DNA from: Deltaproteobacteria bacterium
GTDB taxonomy: Bacteria > Myxococcota_A > UBA9042
Assembly (NCBI GenBank): GCA_020632665.1
Contig: JACKFC010000021.1
Span: 16,270 to 80,269, forward strand
Length of the DNA: 64,000 nucleotides
Direction: 5' to 3'
Under the pieces are notes generated by a model. The model worked only from the letters and a program-made list of their open reading frames with translations, had not been told where the DNA came from and made no database searches. Position 1 is the first letter of the stretch; the number at the start of each line of letters is the position of its first letter. Positions 7,769 to 15,926 of this stretch are shown here, one piece after another. The position numbers were made by a program, and so were the translations under genes.

Positions 7769-8338
7769 CTAATGACCGCACTCGGTCTCCGGATCGAGCA
7801 CGATGAGTTCGAGGGCTTCGGCGGCGTCGGTGCCGAGCAGCTCGGTCAATCCGCCGGGCAGGCAGCGACCGCTGACCTTCTTGCCGCTGGCAGAGCGGAC
7901 TTCGTATTGCACGTCGTCGAGCTCGACGCCGGTGATCTCGCAGACGAGCTTGAAGCCGCCCTCGAACCGGCAGCCGGTCGGCTCGGGCTTGGCGTTGCCG
8001 CCTTTGCCGCCGCCGCCTTCGTCGCCGACGATGACGTTCGGGCTGCCCTCGATCATCTTGCCGGTGCCGCCGCAGTGGGTGTCGACGTCGCCGAGGCGGT
8101 GGGCCTTGCGGCCGTTGATGTAGACCGCGGGCGCGCCGGTCTTGGCGACCCAGGTATTCGGGCCGCAGCAGGCCGCGTGCACGCCTGGATCGCCGATCCG
8201 CAGCGCCGGCTTGTCGTTGACCATCACGTCGGGCGAGCCGGCGACGGCCGGTCCGACGCAGGTATGCGGGCAGGCCGGGCAACCGTGCGCATCCGCCGGC
8301 ACCATCGACTTGTCTCCGAGGCGACCCTGTTGCGGCAT
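7769..8338 (-). CDS. PAAR-domain spike-tip protein
   Basis: 189 residues from the ATG at 8338, preceded by GGAGG at a 6-base spacing. Residues about 1-105 show the paired PAAR pattern: GDKSMVPADAHGCPACPH, AGSPDVMVNDKPALRIGD, VHAACCGPN, GAPAVYINGRKAHRLGD, then THCGGTGKMIEGSPNV. PAAR proteins cap the VgrG spike of T6SS or the equivalent tip of phage-like particles and often carry cargo. After a Gly/Lys linker, a C-terminal domain of about 70 residues (containing GCRFEGGFKLVCEITG and ending ETECGH) is unassigned. No other T6SS or phage-tail gene is in the window, so this is an orphan PAAR with its putative effector next to it. Confidence 0.85.
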   Translation of the reverse strand: MPQQGRLGDKSMVPADAHGCPACPHTCVGPAVAGSPDVMVNDKPALRIGDPGVHAACCGPNTWVAKTGAPAVYINGRKAHRLGDVDTHCGGTGKMIEGSPNVIVGDEGGGGKGGNAKPEPTGCRFEGGFKLVCEITGVELDDVQYEVRSASGKKVSGRCLPGGLTELLGTDAAEALELIVLDPETECGH

Positions 8339-8422
8339 CCGAGCCTCCGGCCCGGGCGTCCCCACCAACTCCGAGCCCCGGCGTTCTACTCGCAGGACTG
8401 CGAGGCCGTCCAGCGAAAGCGA

Positions 8423-11257
8423 CTACCCCCCGGGGGTGATGTCACATTTCTTGCCACCCGGGCCGGTGAACGCGCCGTCGCCGTCGCCATCCCAGACGAT
8501 CGGGTTGGTCACCACGCGCGGCACCTTCGCCGCGTTCATCGGCTCGAGGCCCTTCGGCATCGGCTGCTTGCCGAACGCGAGCACGACGATATGCGCGTCC
8601 TTGCCCTGCCAATCGGCCACCGGGACCTGCACCGTCGTGTCGAGCTTGATGGCGCCGGTCGGGTCGGTCGCCGCGATCTCGAGCGCCGTATCGCAGTTGA
8701 CCAGGACCAGCACGCGGGTCACGTCGATCTCGGGGATCGCCACCACCTTCAGCTTCAGCGTCAGCTTGCCCTCGACCGCGGCCGACTGCGGCGCCATCTC
8801 GCCCGGACCCTTGCCGGCGATCTCGACCCGCGCGAAGGCACCGGCGCTGACCTGGGTCTGGCCCTTCTTCACCGCGTCGATCAGCCAAGCGTCCTCGAAG
8901 GCGCCGAGGTCGTCATTCGGCACCCGGAAGAAGGTGCGCGGCGCCCCCGGCGAACCGAGGCCGTGGACGTCGGTCACGCCCAGCGCAGCGATCCGATAAC
9001 CGGCGTTCCAGAAGCTCAGCCAATCCTCGAAGGTGCCGGTTCGCTCGGGCTTTTCCGGGTCGATGAAGATCGTCGTGTCGGAGCCGTTGAGCAGCTCGAC
9101 CGCCTCGAAATCCCACGACCAGAGCGTCGCGCCGGCGGGCAGACCGACGGCGGTGGGGTCTTGCAGCGTCGGCGCCAGCTTCTCGCGGTCCCAGCCGATG
9201 ACGCAGAGCCAGTTGCAGCCCTTGCGCGGGTGGTTCAGCGCGCGGAAGCCGGCGCCGCGGGCCTTCTCGGCGGCCCAGATCTGCTGCAGGTCCAAGCCGT
9301 GCCACTTCACCGGTGCGCCGCGGCGGTGGTTCGGATCCGGCGCGACCCCGACCATATTCGTATGCTCGGGCAGCGTCGCAGTGACCTCTTCGCCCGTCAC
9401 CCCGCGGACCCAGGCGGCGACGCCGGAGGCCTGCCGCTCGGGCTCGCTGTCGACGATGATCTCGTGCTCGGAGTGGACGATGACCTCGAGCCCCTCGGCC
9501 GCCGCGTGCTGGTAGCGATCCTGCAACGGGACCCGGCTGTCCGGGCTCGGCTGGCTGTGGACGTGGCCGTCGAAGGCCATCCAGCCCGCGGTGTCGACCA
9601 CGCGCGGCAGCGTCACCGCGATCGGCGTCGTCTGCCCCGCCGTGATGGTCAAAGCGCCGCTCCAGGGGCGGTGGTGGTAGCCGCGCGTCACGACCAGCGT
9701 GTAGTCGCCCGGCGGGACCGGGACGCTGCCCTGGCCTCCGGTGGCGAAGAAGAGCCCCGTCTCGCCGCCGCTCGCGTCGTAGAGCGTCAGCCGCGCCGGG
9801 ATCGCCTTGCCCTGCTCGTCTTTGACCTCGTGGCCCAACGCGCCGGCCGGACCGAGCAGCAGGTCGACGCCGCTGGCGGCTCCCTCGCCTGCGGGCGGCA
9901 GGATCGGCTCAGCCAGGGCGCGCCCCGGCGCCACGGCGCGGATGCGGAGGTCGCCGGCCTTGCCGACCAGCGGCAGGCGGAGCGTGTAGCTGCCGTCGCT
10001 GGCGGTGTGGGTCGTCAGCAGGAGCGCGAAGCTGCCGTCGTTGCGCTTGCGCTCGACCACGACGCGGGCGTCGGCGATCCCGGCGCCACTGCCGGCGGCC
10101 TCGCCCTTCTCCCGGACCACGCCGGAGATGTCGCGCCCGGTCCAGCTCTTGCCGCCGATGCTCAGGCCCTCCAGCGTGGCCACCGCGGTGTCGCTGTCGC
10201 CGCGGCCGACGCCGATCCAGAAGGTCCGCATGTCGCTGTCGCCGGCCGGGTCGCCTTCGGGCCCGAGGCGCAGCGGCTCGGCCAGCTGGTCCACCGGCAG
10301 CAACGCGTCGACGCCGGCGAAATGCGCCGTCGCCAGGTTGCTCGCGTCGACCGCGATGACCACCGCGCCTTCCGCCGCGCTGCCGGCGACCCACGGCAGG
10401 CCCGTCGCCAGCTTCATCCCGCCGAGCGAGAGCGTGCTCGCCGACCAGAGCTGCTGCTCGACCGAGTCGTCCATGAAGCTCGCCGCGCCGAGGTTCAGCT
10501 CCTTGGCGTCGGCTTCGGTGTTGATCGCGACCAGGTCGACGCGGATCGCGGCGCGGTCGGGCGCGAGCGTGTAGTCCAGCGCCAACTTCACCCCGAGCGG
10601 GCCGCTGCGCGGCTTGGGCTTGCCGCCGAGGAAGGCGTTCTTCACCAGCTCGAGCTCGACCAGCCAGAACCAATCGTCCTGCCCCCAGACGCGCAGCTTC
10701 GCCGGGCCGCCGTCGCTGCCGTCGGCCAGCACCTCGGCCGAGACGCCGCGGAACGACCGCAGCGTCGAGTGCGGGATGCTGGCGATGTCGAGCGCGCCGA
10801 TCAGGAAGGGCAGCTCGCCGAAGCGCTCCGGCGCCGCCTGGCTGCAGCCGTCCACGGCCACCGCGTCGACCAACAAGCCGCCGTAATAGGCGTAGGTATG
10901 CTCGTTCTCGGTCGGCGCCTTGATGACGAAGGCCGCCTTGTCGTTGGCCAGCAGCCAATCGCCCTTCGCCGCCAGCGACGCCGGGCCCTCGAAGCGCTCG
11001 CTGTCCGACTGCAGCTGCCGCACCAGCGCGCGCCCGGCCACGGGACAACCCTGCGCGAAGGCCGGGCTCTTCGGCCCAGAGGTCGTGTCGCTCGTGACGT
11101 CGCCCGCCGCGTCGGCGTCGCCCGTGGCGCTGCCGTCTGCCGTGGCGTCGAGCTGCGTCGAGGCGTCTGCGGTGCCCTTGTCGTCGCCCTCGCCGTCGTC
11201 GCTGCAGCCCAGAAAAAGGCCGAGCGCAGCCACCAGCAGCCAGCGCCGGGTTACCAT
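8423..11257 (-). CDS. CehA/PHP-like metal-hydrolase lipoprotein
   Basis: 944 residues from the ATG at 11257. A lipoprotein signal (LLVAALGLFLGC, Cys at about 21) is followed by an Asp/Thr/Ser-rich linker. Residues about 70-340 are a beta-rich domain of unknown type, and about 390-560 resemble carboxypeptidase-regulatory-like beta-sandwich repeats (DGSYTLRLPLVGKAGDL, PVPPGDYTLVV). From about 570 to 850 comes a PHP-type region as in CehA/McbA: FDGHVHSQPSPDSR, VIVHSEHEI, FRALNHPRKGC and ALGVTDVHG supply the metal-binding His and Asp residues. It probably acts as a surface or periplasmic phosphoesterase or metallohydrolase. Its start overlaps the stop of the BNR-repeat gene, so the pair is co-translated. 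Confidence 0.82.
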   Translation of the reverse strand: MVTRRWLLVAALGLFLGCSDDGEGDDKGTADASTQLDATADGSATGDADAAGDVTSDTTSGPKSPAFAQGCPVAGRALVRQLQSDSERFEGPASLAAKGDWLLANDKAAFVIKAPTENEHTYAYYGGLLVDAVAVDGCSQAAPERFGELPFLIGALDIASIPHSTLRSFRGVSAEVLADGSDGGPAKLRVWGQDDWFWLVELELVKNAFLGGKPKPRSGPLGVKLALDYTLAPDRAAIRVDLVAINTEADAKELNLGAASFMDDSVEQQLWSASTLSLGGMKLATGLPWVAGSAAEGAVVIAVDASNLATAHFAGVDALLPVDQLAEPLRLGPEGDPAGDSDMRTFWIGVGRGDSDTAVATLEGLSIGGKSWTGRDISGVVREKGEAAGSGAGIADARVVVERKRNDGSFALLLTTHTASDGSYTLRLPLVGKAGDLRIRAVAPGRALAEPILPPAGEGAASGVDLLLGPAGALGHEVKDEQGKAIPARLTLYDASGGETGLFFATGGQGSVPVPPGDYTLVVTRGYHHRPWSGALTITAGQTTPIAVTLPRVVDTAGWMAFDGHVHSQPSPDSRVPLQDRYQHAAAEGLEVIVHSEHEIIVDSEPERQASGVAAWVRGVTGEEVTATLPEHTNMVGVAPDPNHRRGAPVKWHGLDLQQIWAAEKARGAGFRALNHPRKGCNWLCVIGWDREKLAPTLQDPTAVGLPAGATLWSWDFEAVELLNGSDTTIFIDPEKPERTGTFEDWLSFWNAGYRIAALGVTDVHGLGSPGAPRTFFRVPNDDLGAFEDAWLIDAVKKGQTQVSAGAFARVEIAGKGPGEMAPQSAAVEGKLTLKLKVVAIPEIDVTRVLVLVNCDTALEIAATDPTGAIKLDTTVQVPVADWQGKDAHIVVLAFGKQPMPKGLEPMNAAKVPRVVTNPIVWDGDGDGAFTGPGGKKCDITPGG

Positions 11258-12981
11258 TTGAGGTACGCCGTGCCGATGTCGAAGTTGCTGTTCTTGGTGC
11301 TGTCCCGCCACGCGACGCCGATGACGCAGCCCTTGTCGACCGCGATCGCCGGGTTCATCTCGTCCTCGGCGAGGTCGCTGGCCACGGCCTCGTTCTTGCT
11401 CCAGGTCAGGCCGCCGTCGGTCGAGCGCGCGATGTAGACGTCGTAGCTCTTCTTGCTGCGGAAGTCCTGCCAGACGGCGTAGACCGCGCCCTTGCAGCCG
11501 GCGCCGAAGCCCACCGCCATCGACGGGTCTTGTTGGTAGCGGGCGTCGTTGTCGTTGACCTGCACGTCGGCGCCCCAGGTCAGGCCGTCGGCCGAGGAGT
11601 CGGCGAAGACGTCGTTCTCGTTGCCGCTCTTCTGCTTGCGCTCGTCGCTCCACATGACCACGACGCGATCGTCCGGGGTCACGACCAGGAAGGTCGCCTT
11701 GCCGACGTTGGCCTTGCCCTTGACGTCGTTGATCTGCACGCCGGGGGTCCAGGTCTTGCCGCCGTCGGTCGATTTGCTGGTGAAGATATCGCCGTCGAAG
11801 GTCTGCCAGGCGTAGTAGAGGTTGCCCTTGCTGTCCTCGCCGATGGCGACCTGGTCGTCCTGCGCGTCGGTGTCGGCCAGCGGCACGCCGGCGGTGAATT
11901 TGCCGGTGTTGAGCAGGTCGGTCGAGGTCGCGAAGTAGGGGTCGTATTGCTTCTTGGTCGGGTGGTGGCCGCGCCACGCGGCGTGGACCTTGCCGGGCTC
12001 GGAGACCCACAGCGCCGGGTCCTGGCCGTTGGTGCTGGTGCTGACGACCTCGAGCGGCAGGCTGAAGTCCTTGCCCGTCGTCGACCACGCCAGGGAGATC
12101 TCCGCGTTCTTGGTCTGCGACTCCCAGACGGCGTAGAAGTTGCCGGCCTTGTCCGAGACGACCGCGATCCCGCCCCAATAGTAGACGTCGCCCGGCGTCT
12201 TGTTCACCTGCAGCGGTCCCACCGTCGACTTGCAGCTGGTCGGCGACTCCCAGGTCAGCATCAAATCGCCGCCCTTCTGCACCCAGCTGACGTAGAACTG
12301 CCCGTCGCGCGCCGGGCTGATGTACGGGTTCACCGTGCCGTCGGTGTTGCTGTTGACGAACTTCTTGCAGCCCAGCGGCGTGTAGGGCCCCCAGGTCGGC
12401 GTCCCGCCGGCGTCGGTGGTCGTCGAGTCGGTGGTCGCGTCGGCCGTCGCGTCGGTGGTCGCCGTGTCGGTGGTCGCGTCGGCCACGGCGGTGTCGGTCA
12501 CGGCCGTATCGGTCACGGCCGTATCGGTCACGGCCGTATCGGTCACGGCGGTGTCGGTCACCGTCGTATCGGTCACGTTCGTATCGGTCACGTTCGTATC
12601 GGCCACGGCGGTGTCGGTCACGGCGGTGTCGGTCACGGCCGTATCGGTCACGGTGCTGTCGCCGGTGCTGTCGCCGGTGCTGTCGCCGCCGCTGCCGCTG
12701 TCGCTGCCACTGTCGCTGCCGCTGTCGCCGCCGCTGTCGCCGGCGCTGCCGCTGTCGCTGTCGCCGGCACTGTCGCTCCCGCCGCTATCCCCGCCGCCAC
12801 CACCGGCATCGAAGATCGCCGCGTCGAAGCCTCCAGAGCTATCCGGCAAGGTCAACCCGCCGCCACCGCTGCTGCCGCTGTCGCTGCACCCAGCCATCGC
12901 CGCCAACGCCGCTATCGCCGCCACCGCGACCCACGCGCTCCACGTGAAACGTCCCGAACCTGCCGTCGTCTTCGCTCGCAT
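11251..12981 (-). CDS. BNR/Asp-box repeat lipoprotein with Asp-Thr-Ala-Val linker
   Basis: 576 residues. The ATG at 12981 has GGAGG 5 bases upstream and is preferred over the GTG at 12996. The lipobox ends AALAAMAGC. Residues about 25-190 are low complexity: Gly/Ser/Asp runs, then about 12 repeats of a TDTAV-type pentapeptide, likely a flexible stalk. The C-terminal 390 residues are beta-propeller-like, with Asp-box/BNR motifs (STDGGKTWTPG, SADGLTWGADV, STDGGLTWSKN) as in sialidases and glycosidases. Repeats of this kind also occur in non-enzymatic sensors and adhesins, so catalysis cannot be claimed. It overlaps the CehA-like lipoprotein gene by 7 bases. Confidence 0.82.
   Translation of the reverse strand: MRAKTTAGSGRFTWSAWVAVAAIAALAAMAGCSDSGSSGGGGLTLPDSSGGFDAAIFDAGGGGGDSGGSDSAGDSDSGSAGDSGGDSGSDSGSDSGSGGDSTGDSTGDSTVTDTAVTDTAVTDTAVADTNVTDTNVTDTTVTDTAVTDTAVTDTAVTDTAVTDTAVADATTDTATTDATADATTDSTTTDAGGTPTWGPYTPLGCKKFVNSNTDGTVNPYISPARDGQFYVSWVQKGGDLMLTWESPTSCKSTVGPLQVNKTPGDVYYWGGIAVVSDKAGNFYAVWESQTKNAEISLAWSTTGKDFSLPLEVVSTSTNGQDPALWVSEPGKVHAAWRGHHPTKKQYDPYFATSTDLLNTGKFTAGVPLADTDAQDDQVAIGEDSKGNLYYAWQTFDGDIFTSKSTDGGKTWTPGVQINDVKGKANVGKATFLVVTPDDRVVVMWSDERKQKSGNENDVFADSSADGLTWGADVQVNDNDARYQQDPSMAVGFGAGCKGAVYAVWQDFRSKKSYDVYIARSTDGGLTWSKNEAVASDLAEDEMNPAIAVDKGCVIGVAWRDSTKNSNFDIGTAYLKW
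12481..12660 (-). repeat. Twelve tandem 15-bp units in the linker of the BNR lipoprotein
   Basis: Twelve in-register copies of a 15-base unit (plus-strand form GGTCACGGCCGTATC, with variants such as GGTCACGTTCGTATC) encode TDTAV/TDTNV/ADTAV pentapeptides. A shorter 12-base unit (GCCGGTGCTGTC) follows from 12661. Being a multiple of three, changes in copy number keep frame and would alter stalk length. Confidence 0.85.
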
Positions 12982-13053
12982 CCTCGCCTCCGTCACCGAA
13001 TCGTCACGCGACGATCGCGATGCCGGGCGCTGCGGTCAAGCCGAAGCCTGCAA

Positions 13054-13746
13054 TCAGGGCGCCGGCAGCGGCGGAGGCGGGGCCTGTTCGCCCTTCTCGT
13101 CGCTCTGCGGGCCGCGCAGCGCCTTGGCGAGGTCCGCCACGTCGGCGCGCCAGCGCTCCAGGGCATCGGAAAACGCGCTGGCCTGCGTGTTGGCGTTCGG
13201 GTGCTTGGCGAACGACTCGAGCTTCTTGGCCGCATCGACGCCGGAGCCGGCGACCCGTGCGAGCTCACGGAAGAGCTGCGCCGGCGGACCCGCGAGCGCT
13301 TTCTGGCTGGCGAGGCCGCTCCACGTGGTCGCCAGCATCCCCAGGTTCTTGCCGATATCGCGGGCGACGACGGCGGTGTCTTCGGTCGGCATGCCGCCCT
13401 TGTGCATCGCTTGGCCGGCGGCGCCGAGGGCGTACATCGAGTGCAGCAGCGTGGTGAAGGCGCCCTCGATGACGCCCATCATCATCGCACCGGCGAGGTC
13501 CGAGGGCTCACCGCGGCGGCTGGCGCCGGCCATCTCGGTGCGCAGGCCCGACAAGATCGCCGCGCCGCTGCAGGCGCCGCCGGGCGTCGCCGCGCCCGCG
13601 TTCGCGGTGCCCGAGCCTTTGGCCGGGGCCTTGGTGGAGGCGGCTTTGGCCTTGCCCTTCTTCGAGGCGGCGAGGGCCGGCGCGCCGGCCAACACGAGAG
13701 CGATGCCGAGGATGGCGATGGGCGACGACGTGACGCGAGGGAACAT
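13054..13746 (-). CDS. Exported protein of unknown function
   Basis: 230 residues, ATG at 13746 with GGAGG at a 4-base spacing. The start MFPRVTSSPIAILGIALVLAGAPALAASKK is a clear Sec signal peptide with an ALA-A cleavage site and no lipobox Cys. A Lys/Ala-rich stretch follows, then a mostly helical domain of about 160 residues (SDLAGAMMMGVIEGAFTT, ALERWRADVADLAKAL) and a Pro-rich end. One cysteine occurs in the mature part (GACSGAA). I do not recognise the family. It lies 72 bases upstream of the BNR lipoprotein gene on the same strand and could share its promoter in the 101-base divergent gap 13747-13847. Confidence 0.65.
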   Translation of the reverse strand: MFPRVTSSPIAILGIALVLAGAPALAASKKGKAKAASTKAPAKGSGTANAGAATPGGACSGAAILSGLRTEMAGASRRGEPSDLAGAMMMGVIEGAFTTLLHSMYALGAAGQAMHKGGMPTEDTAVVARDIGKNLGMLATTWSGLASQKALAGPPAQLFRELARVAGSGVDAAKKLESFAKHPNANTQASAFSDALERWRADVADLAKALRGPQSDEKGEQAPPPPLPAP

Positions 13747-13847
13747 GGAGCCTCCCGGGGTTGCTGCGCTCAGGCTAGCCGGCAGCGAGATCCACCGCTA
13801 CCGTCGAGCCGCACCCACGTCGGCACAACGCCCGGAGGCTCGATTTC

Positions 13848-14678
13848 ATGCGCCAGCAACCCGTCTTTCAGCTTCCCAGCGTCGCCATCGCCCTCGGACT
13901 CGCGCTCACGCCCGCGTTCGCGGCCTGCGGCGGCGCCCAGCCTGCGCCCGCTGCCCCTGCTGCTGCCCCTGCTGCTGCTGCCCCTGCTGCCGACCCCGCC
14001 GCAGACCCCATCGCCGCCGCCGTCGCCCACCCCGACCGCTGGGGCGAGGACCGCGCCCGCGACGCCGATCGCAAGCCGGCAGAGGTCCTGCGCTTCTTCG
14101 GCCTCGCCAGCGGCCAGAAGGTCGCCGAGATGATGGCCGGGCGTGGCTACTACGCCGAACTGCTCTCCCGCGTGGTCGGCCCGCAGGGTCGGGTCTACGT
14201 GCAGAACAACGCCTTCGTCCTGCAGAAATTCGCCGCGGCGCCGCTGGCCGAGCGGCTCGGGCGCGGCGGCTTCGGCAACGTCGTCCGCCTCGACAACGAG
14301 CTCGAAGCGCCCGGCCTGCCCACCGGCGAGCTCGACGCGGTGCTGATGATCCTCTTCTATCACGACACCTTCTGGATGCAGGCCGATCGCCCGAAGATGT
14401 TGGCCGCGATCTTTGCCTCGCTGCGTCCCGGCGGCGTCTTCGGTGTCGTCGATCACCGCGCGGCGAAGGGCCACGCGGCGGACGACGTCAAGACGCTGCA
14501 CCGGATCGAGGAGGACGTCGTCGTGCGTGAGATCACCGCCGCCGGCTTCGTCCTCGACGGCCGCAGCGACGTCCTCGCGCACTCCGCAGACGACGGCAGC
14601 AAGAGCGTCTTCGACCCCGCGATCCGTGGCCGCACCGACCGCTTCGTGCTGCGCTTCCGCAAGCCTGCGCGGCCCTGA
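13848..14678 (+). CDS. Exported class I SAM-dependent methyltransferase (COG4798-like)
   Basis: 276 residues, ATG at 13848 with GGAGG 9 bases upstream. The N-terminus is a signal sequence ending ALTPAFAACGG, which could be a lipobox (Cys about 27) or an ordinary cleavage site, followed by an Ala/Pro linker (about 30-55). The remaining 220 residues match predicted methyltransferases found with signal peptides: RWGEDRARDADRKPAEVLRF, the SAM-loop region GQKVAEMMAGRGYYAELLSR, VGPQGRVYVQNN, and LRPGGVFGVVDH. It should lie in the periplasm or outer-membrane face, where SAM is not normally available, so the ligand and activity are open. Confidence 0.8.
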   Translation: MRQQPVFQLPSVAIALGLALTPAFAACGGAQPAPAAPAAAPAAAAPAADPAADPIAAAVAHPDRWGEDRARDADRKPAEVLRFFGLASGQKVAEMMAGRGYYAELLSRVVGPQGRVYVQNNAFVLQKFAAAPLAERLGRGGFGNVVRLDNELEAPGLPTGELDAVLMILFYHDTFWMQADRPKMLAAIFASLRPGGVFGVVDHRAAKGHAADDVKTLHRIEEDVVVREITAAGFVLDGRSDVLAHSADDGSKSVFDPAIRGRTDRFVLRFRKPARP

Positions 14679-14714
14679 CACAACCTGACCTATCCCCCTG
14701 CCATACGACCACCC

Positions 14715-15926
14715 ATGCGAATTCTCCACACCTCAGATTGGCATATCGGCAAGCTCTTCGAGGGGCATCACCTCACCGAAGACCAGGCCTTCACCCTCGA
14801 CGGCTTCGTCGCCTTGGCGGAGGAGCTGCGGCCGGACGTGATCGTCATCGCCGGCGACCTCTACGACCGCGCGGTCCCGCCCCCGGAAGCGGTGGAGCTG
14901 CTCGACCGGACGCTGCGTCGGCTGGTGTTGCAGCTGAAGCTGCCGACCGTCGCCATCGCCGGCAACCACGACAGCGCCGAGCGGATCGGCTTCGGCAGCG
15001 CGCTGCTCGAGTCGGCGGGCCTGCTCTTGGCGGGCGATCCGATCGGCCGCCGCAGCCTCACGCTGCGCGACGAGCACGGCGAGGTCGACATCGTGCCGAT
15101 CCCCTTCGCCACGCCCGAGGCGCTGCGCTCTGCGCTCCGTGGCGCCGACGCCGACGCTGACGTGCAGGGCTTCGCCGCGGCGATGCAGCGGCAGGTCCAG
15201 GCGGTGACGGCCGGGCCGCCGAGCGGGCGACGCCGGGTCGCGGTGGCGCATGCCTTCGTCAAGGGCGGCTCGACCTCGGAGTCCGAGCGTGCGCTGCAGG
15301 TCGGCGGAACGGGCGATGTGCCGGCGGAGGCGTTCGACGGCATCGACGGCGCAGCTGGGTTCGACTACGTGGCGCTCGGCCACCTGCACCGGCCGCAGCA
15401 GGTCGACGCTGCGCGGCGCGGGCTCTCGATGCGTTACTCCGGCTCGCTGCTGCCCTACAGCTTCTCCGAGATCGACCACGAGAAGTCGGTCTCGCTGGTG
15501 ACCCTCGGCGCTCCCGGCGCGTTCGGCGCGCGCTGCGAGCTGGCGATCGAGACCTTCGCGCTGCCGCAGCGGCGGCGGATGCGCAAGATCGAGGGGACCC
15601 TCGACGCCTTGCTCGACGCGGGGCAGCAGGAGAGCGAGTCCGCGCGGCAGGACTATGTCTGGGCGGCGCTGACCGACGACGGCTTGGTGCACGATGCGAT
15701 GCCGCGGCTGCGGCGGGTCTACCCGAACGCGGTGAAGATCTCCCGGCCGGTCTGGGAGGCGGCGGCCGTCCAATCCGAGCGCCGTGACCACCGCAAGGTC
15801 GATCCGGTCGAGATCTTCTCCGACTTCTGGGCGGCGCTCGGCCACACCGAGGGCTTGGACGACGCGCGGCGGGAGGTCGTCACGCAGGCCGTGCAGCAGG
15901 CCATGGGCAAGGAGGTGGCGCGATGA
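14715..15926 (+). CDS. sbcD: Exonuclease subunit SbcD (Mre11 family)
   Basis: 403 residues. All calcineurin-like phosphoesterase motifs of the Mre11/SbcD nuclease are present: TSDWHIGK (Asp, His near residues 7-9), AGDLYDRAVPP, AGNHDSAERI, VAHAFVKGG, and GHLHRPQQ. The length is as expected for bacterial SbcD. With SbcC it forms the ATP-dependent SbcCD complex that opens hairpins and blocked DNA ends during replication and repair. Its stop overlaps the sbcC start as ATGA. It is on its own transcription unit 36 bases after the methyltransferase gene. Confidence 0.96.
   Translation: MRILHTSDWHIGKLFEGHHLTEDQAFTLDGFVALAEELRPDVIVIAGDLYDRAVPPPEAVELLDRTLRRLVLQLKLPTVAIAGNHDSAERIGFGSALLESAGLLLAGDPIGRRSLTLRDEHGEVDIVPIPFATPEALRSALRGADADADVQGFAAAMQRQVQAVTAGPPSGRRRVAVAHAFVKGGSTSESERALQVGGTGDVPAEAFDGIDGAAGFDYVALGHLHRPQQVDAARRGLSMRYSGSLLPYSFSEIDHEKSVSLVTLGAPGAFGARCELAIETFALPQRRRMRKIEGTLDALLDAGQQESESARQDYVWAALTDDGLVHDAMPRLRRVYPNAVKISRPVWEAAAVQSERRDHRKVDPVEIFSDFWAALGHTEGLDDARREVVTQAVQQAMGKEVAR

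Noticed and set aside
7625..11437. 1270-codon open frame on the plus strand
   Set aside because: High-GC antisense artefact over the PAAR and CehA-like genes; composition is Arg/Asp/Val-rich without domains, while the minus strand shows clear families.
12481..12760. Possible CRISPR or satellite array
   Set aside because: Units are contiguous with no spacers and are translated in frame within a lipoprotein.
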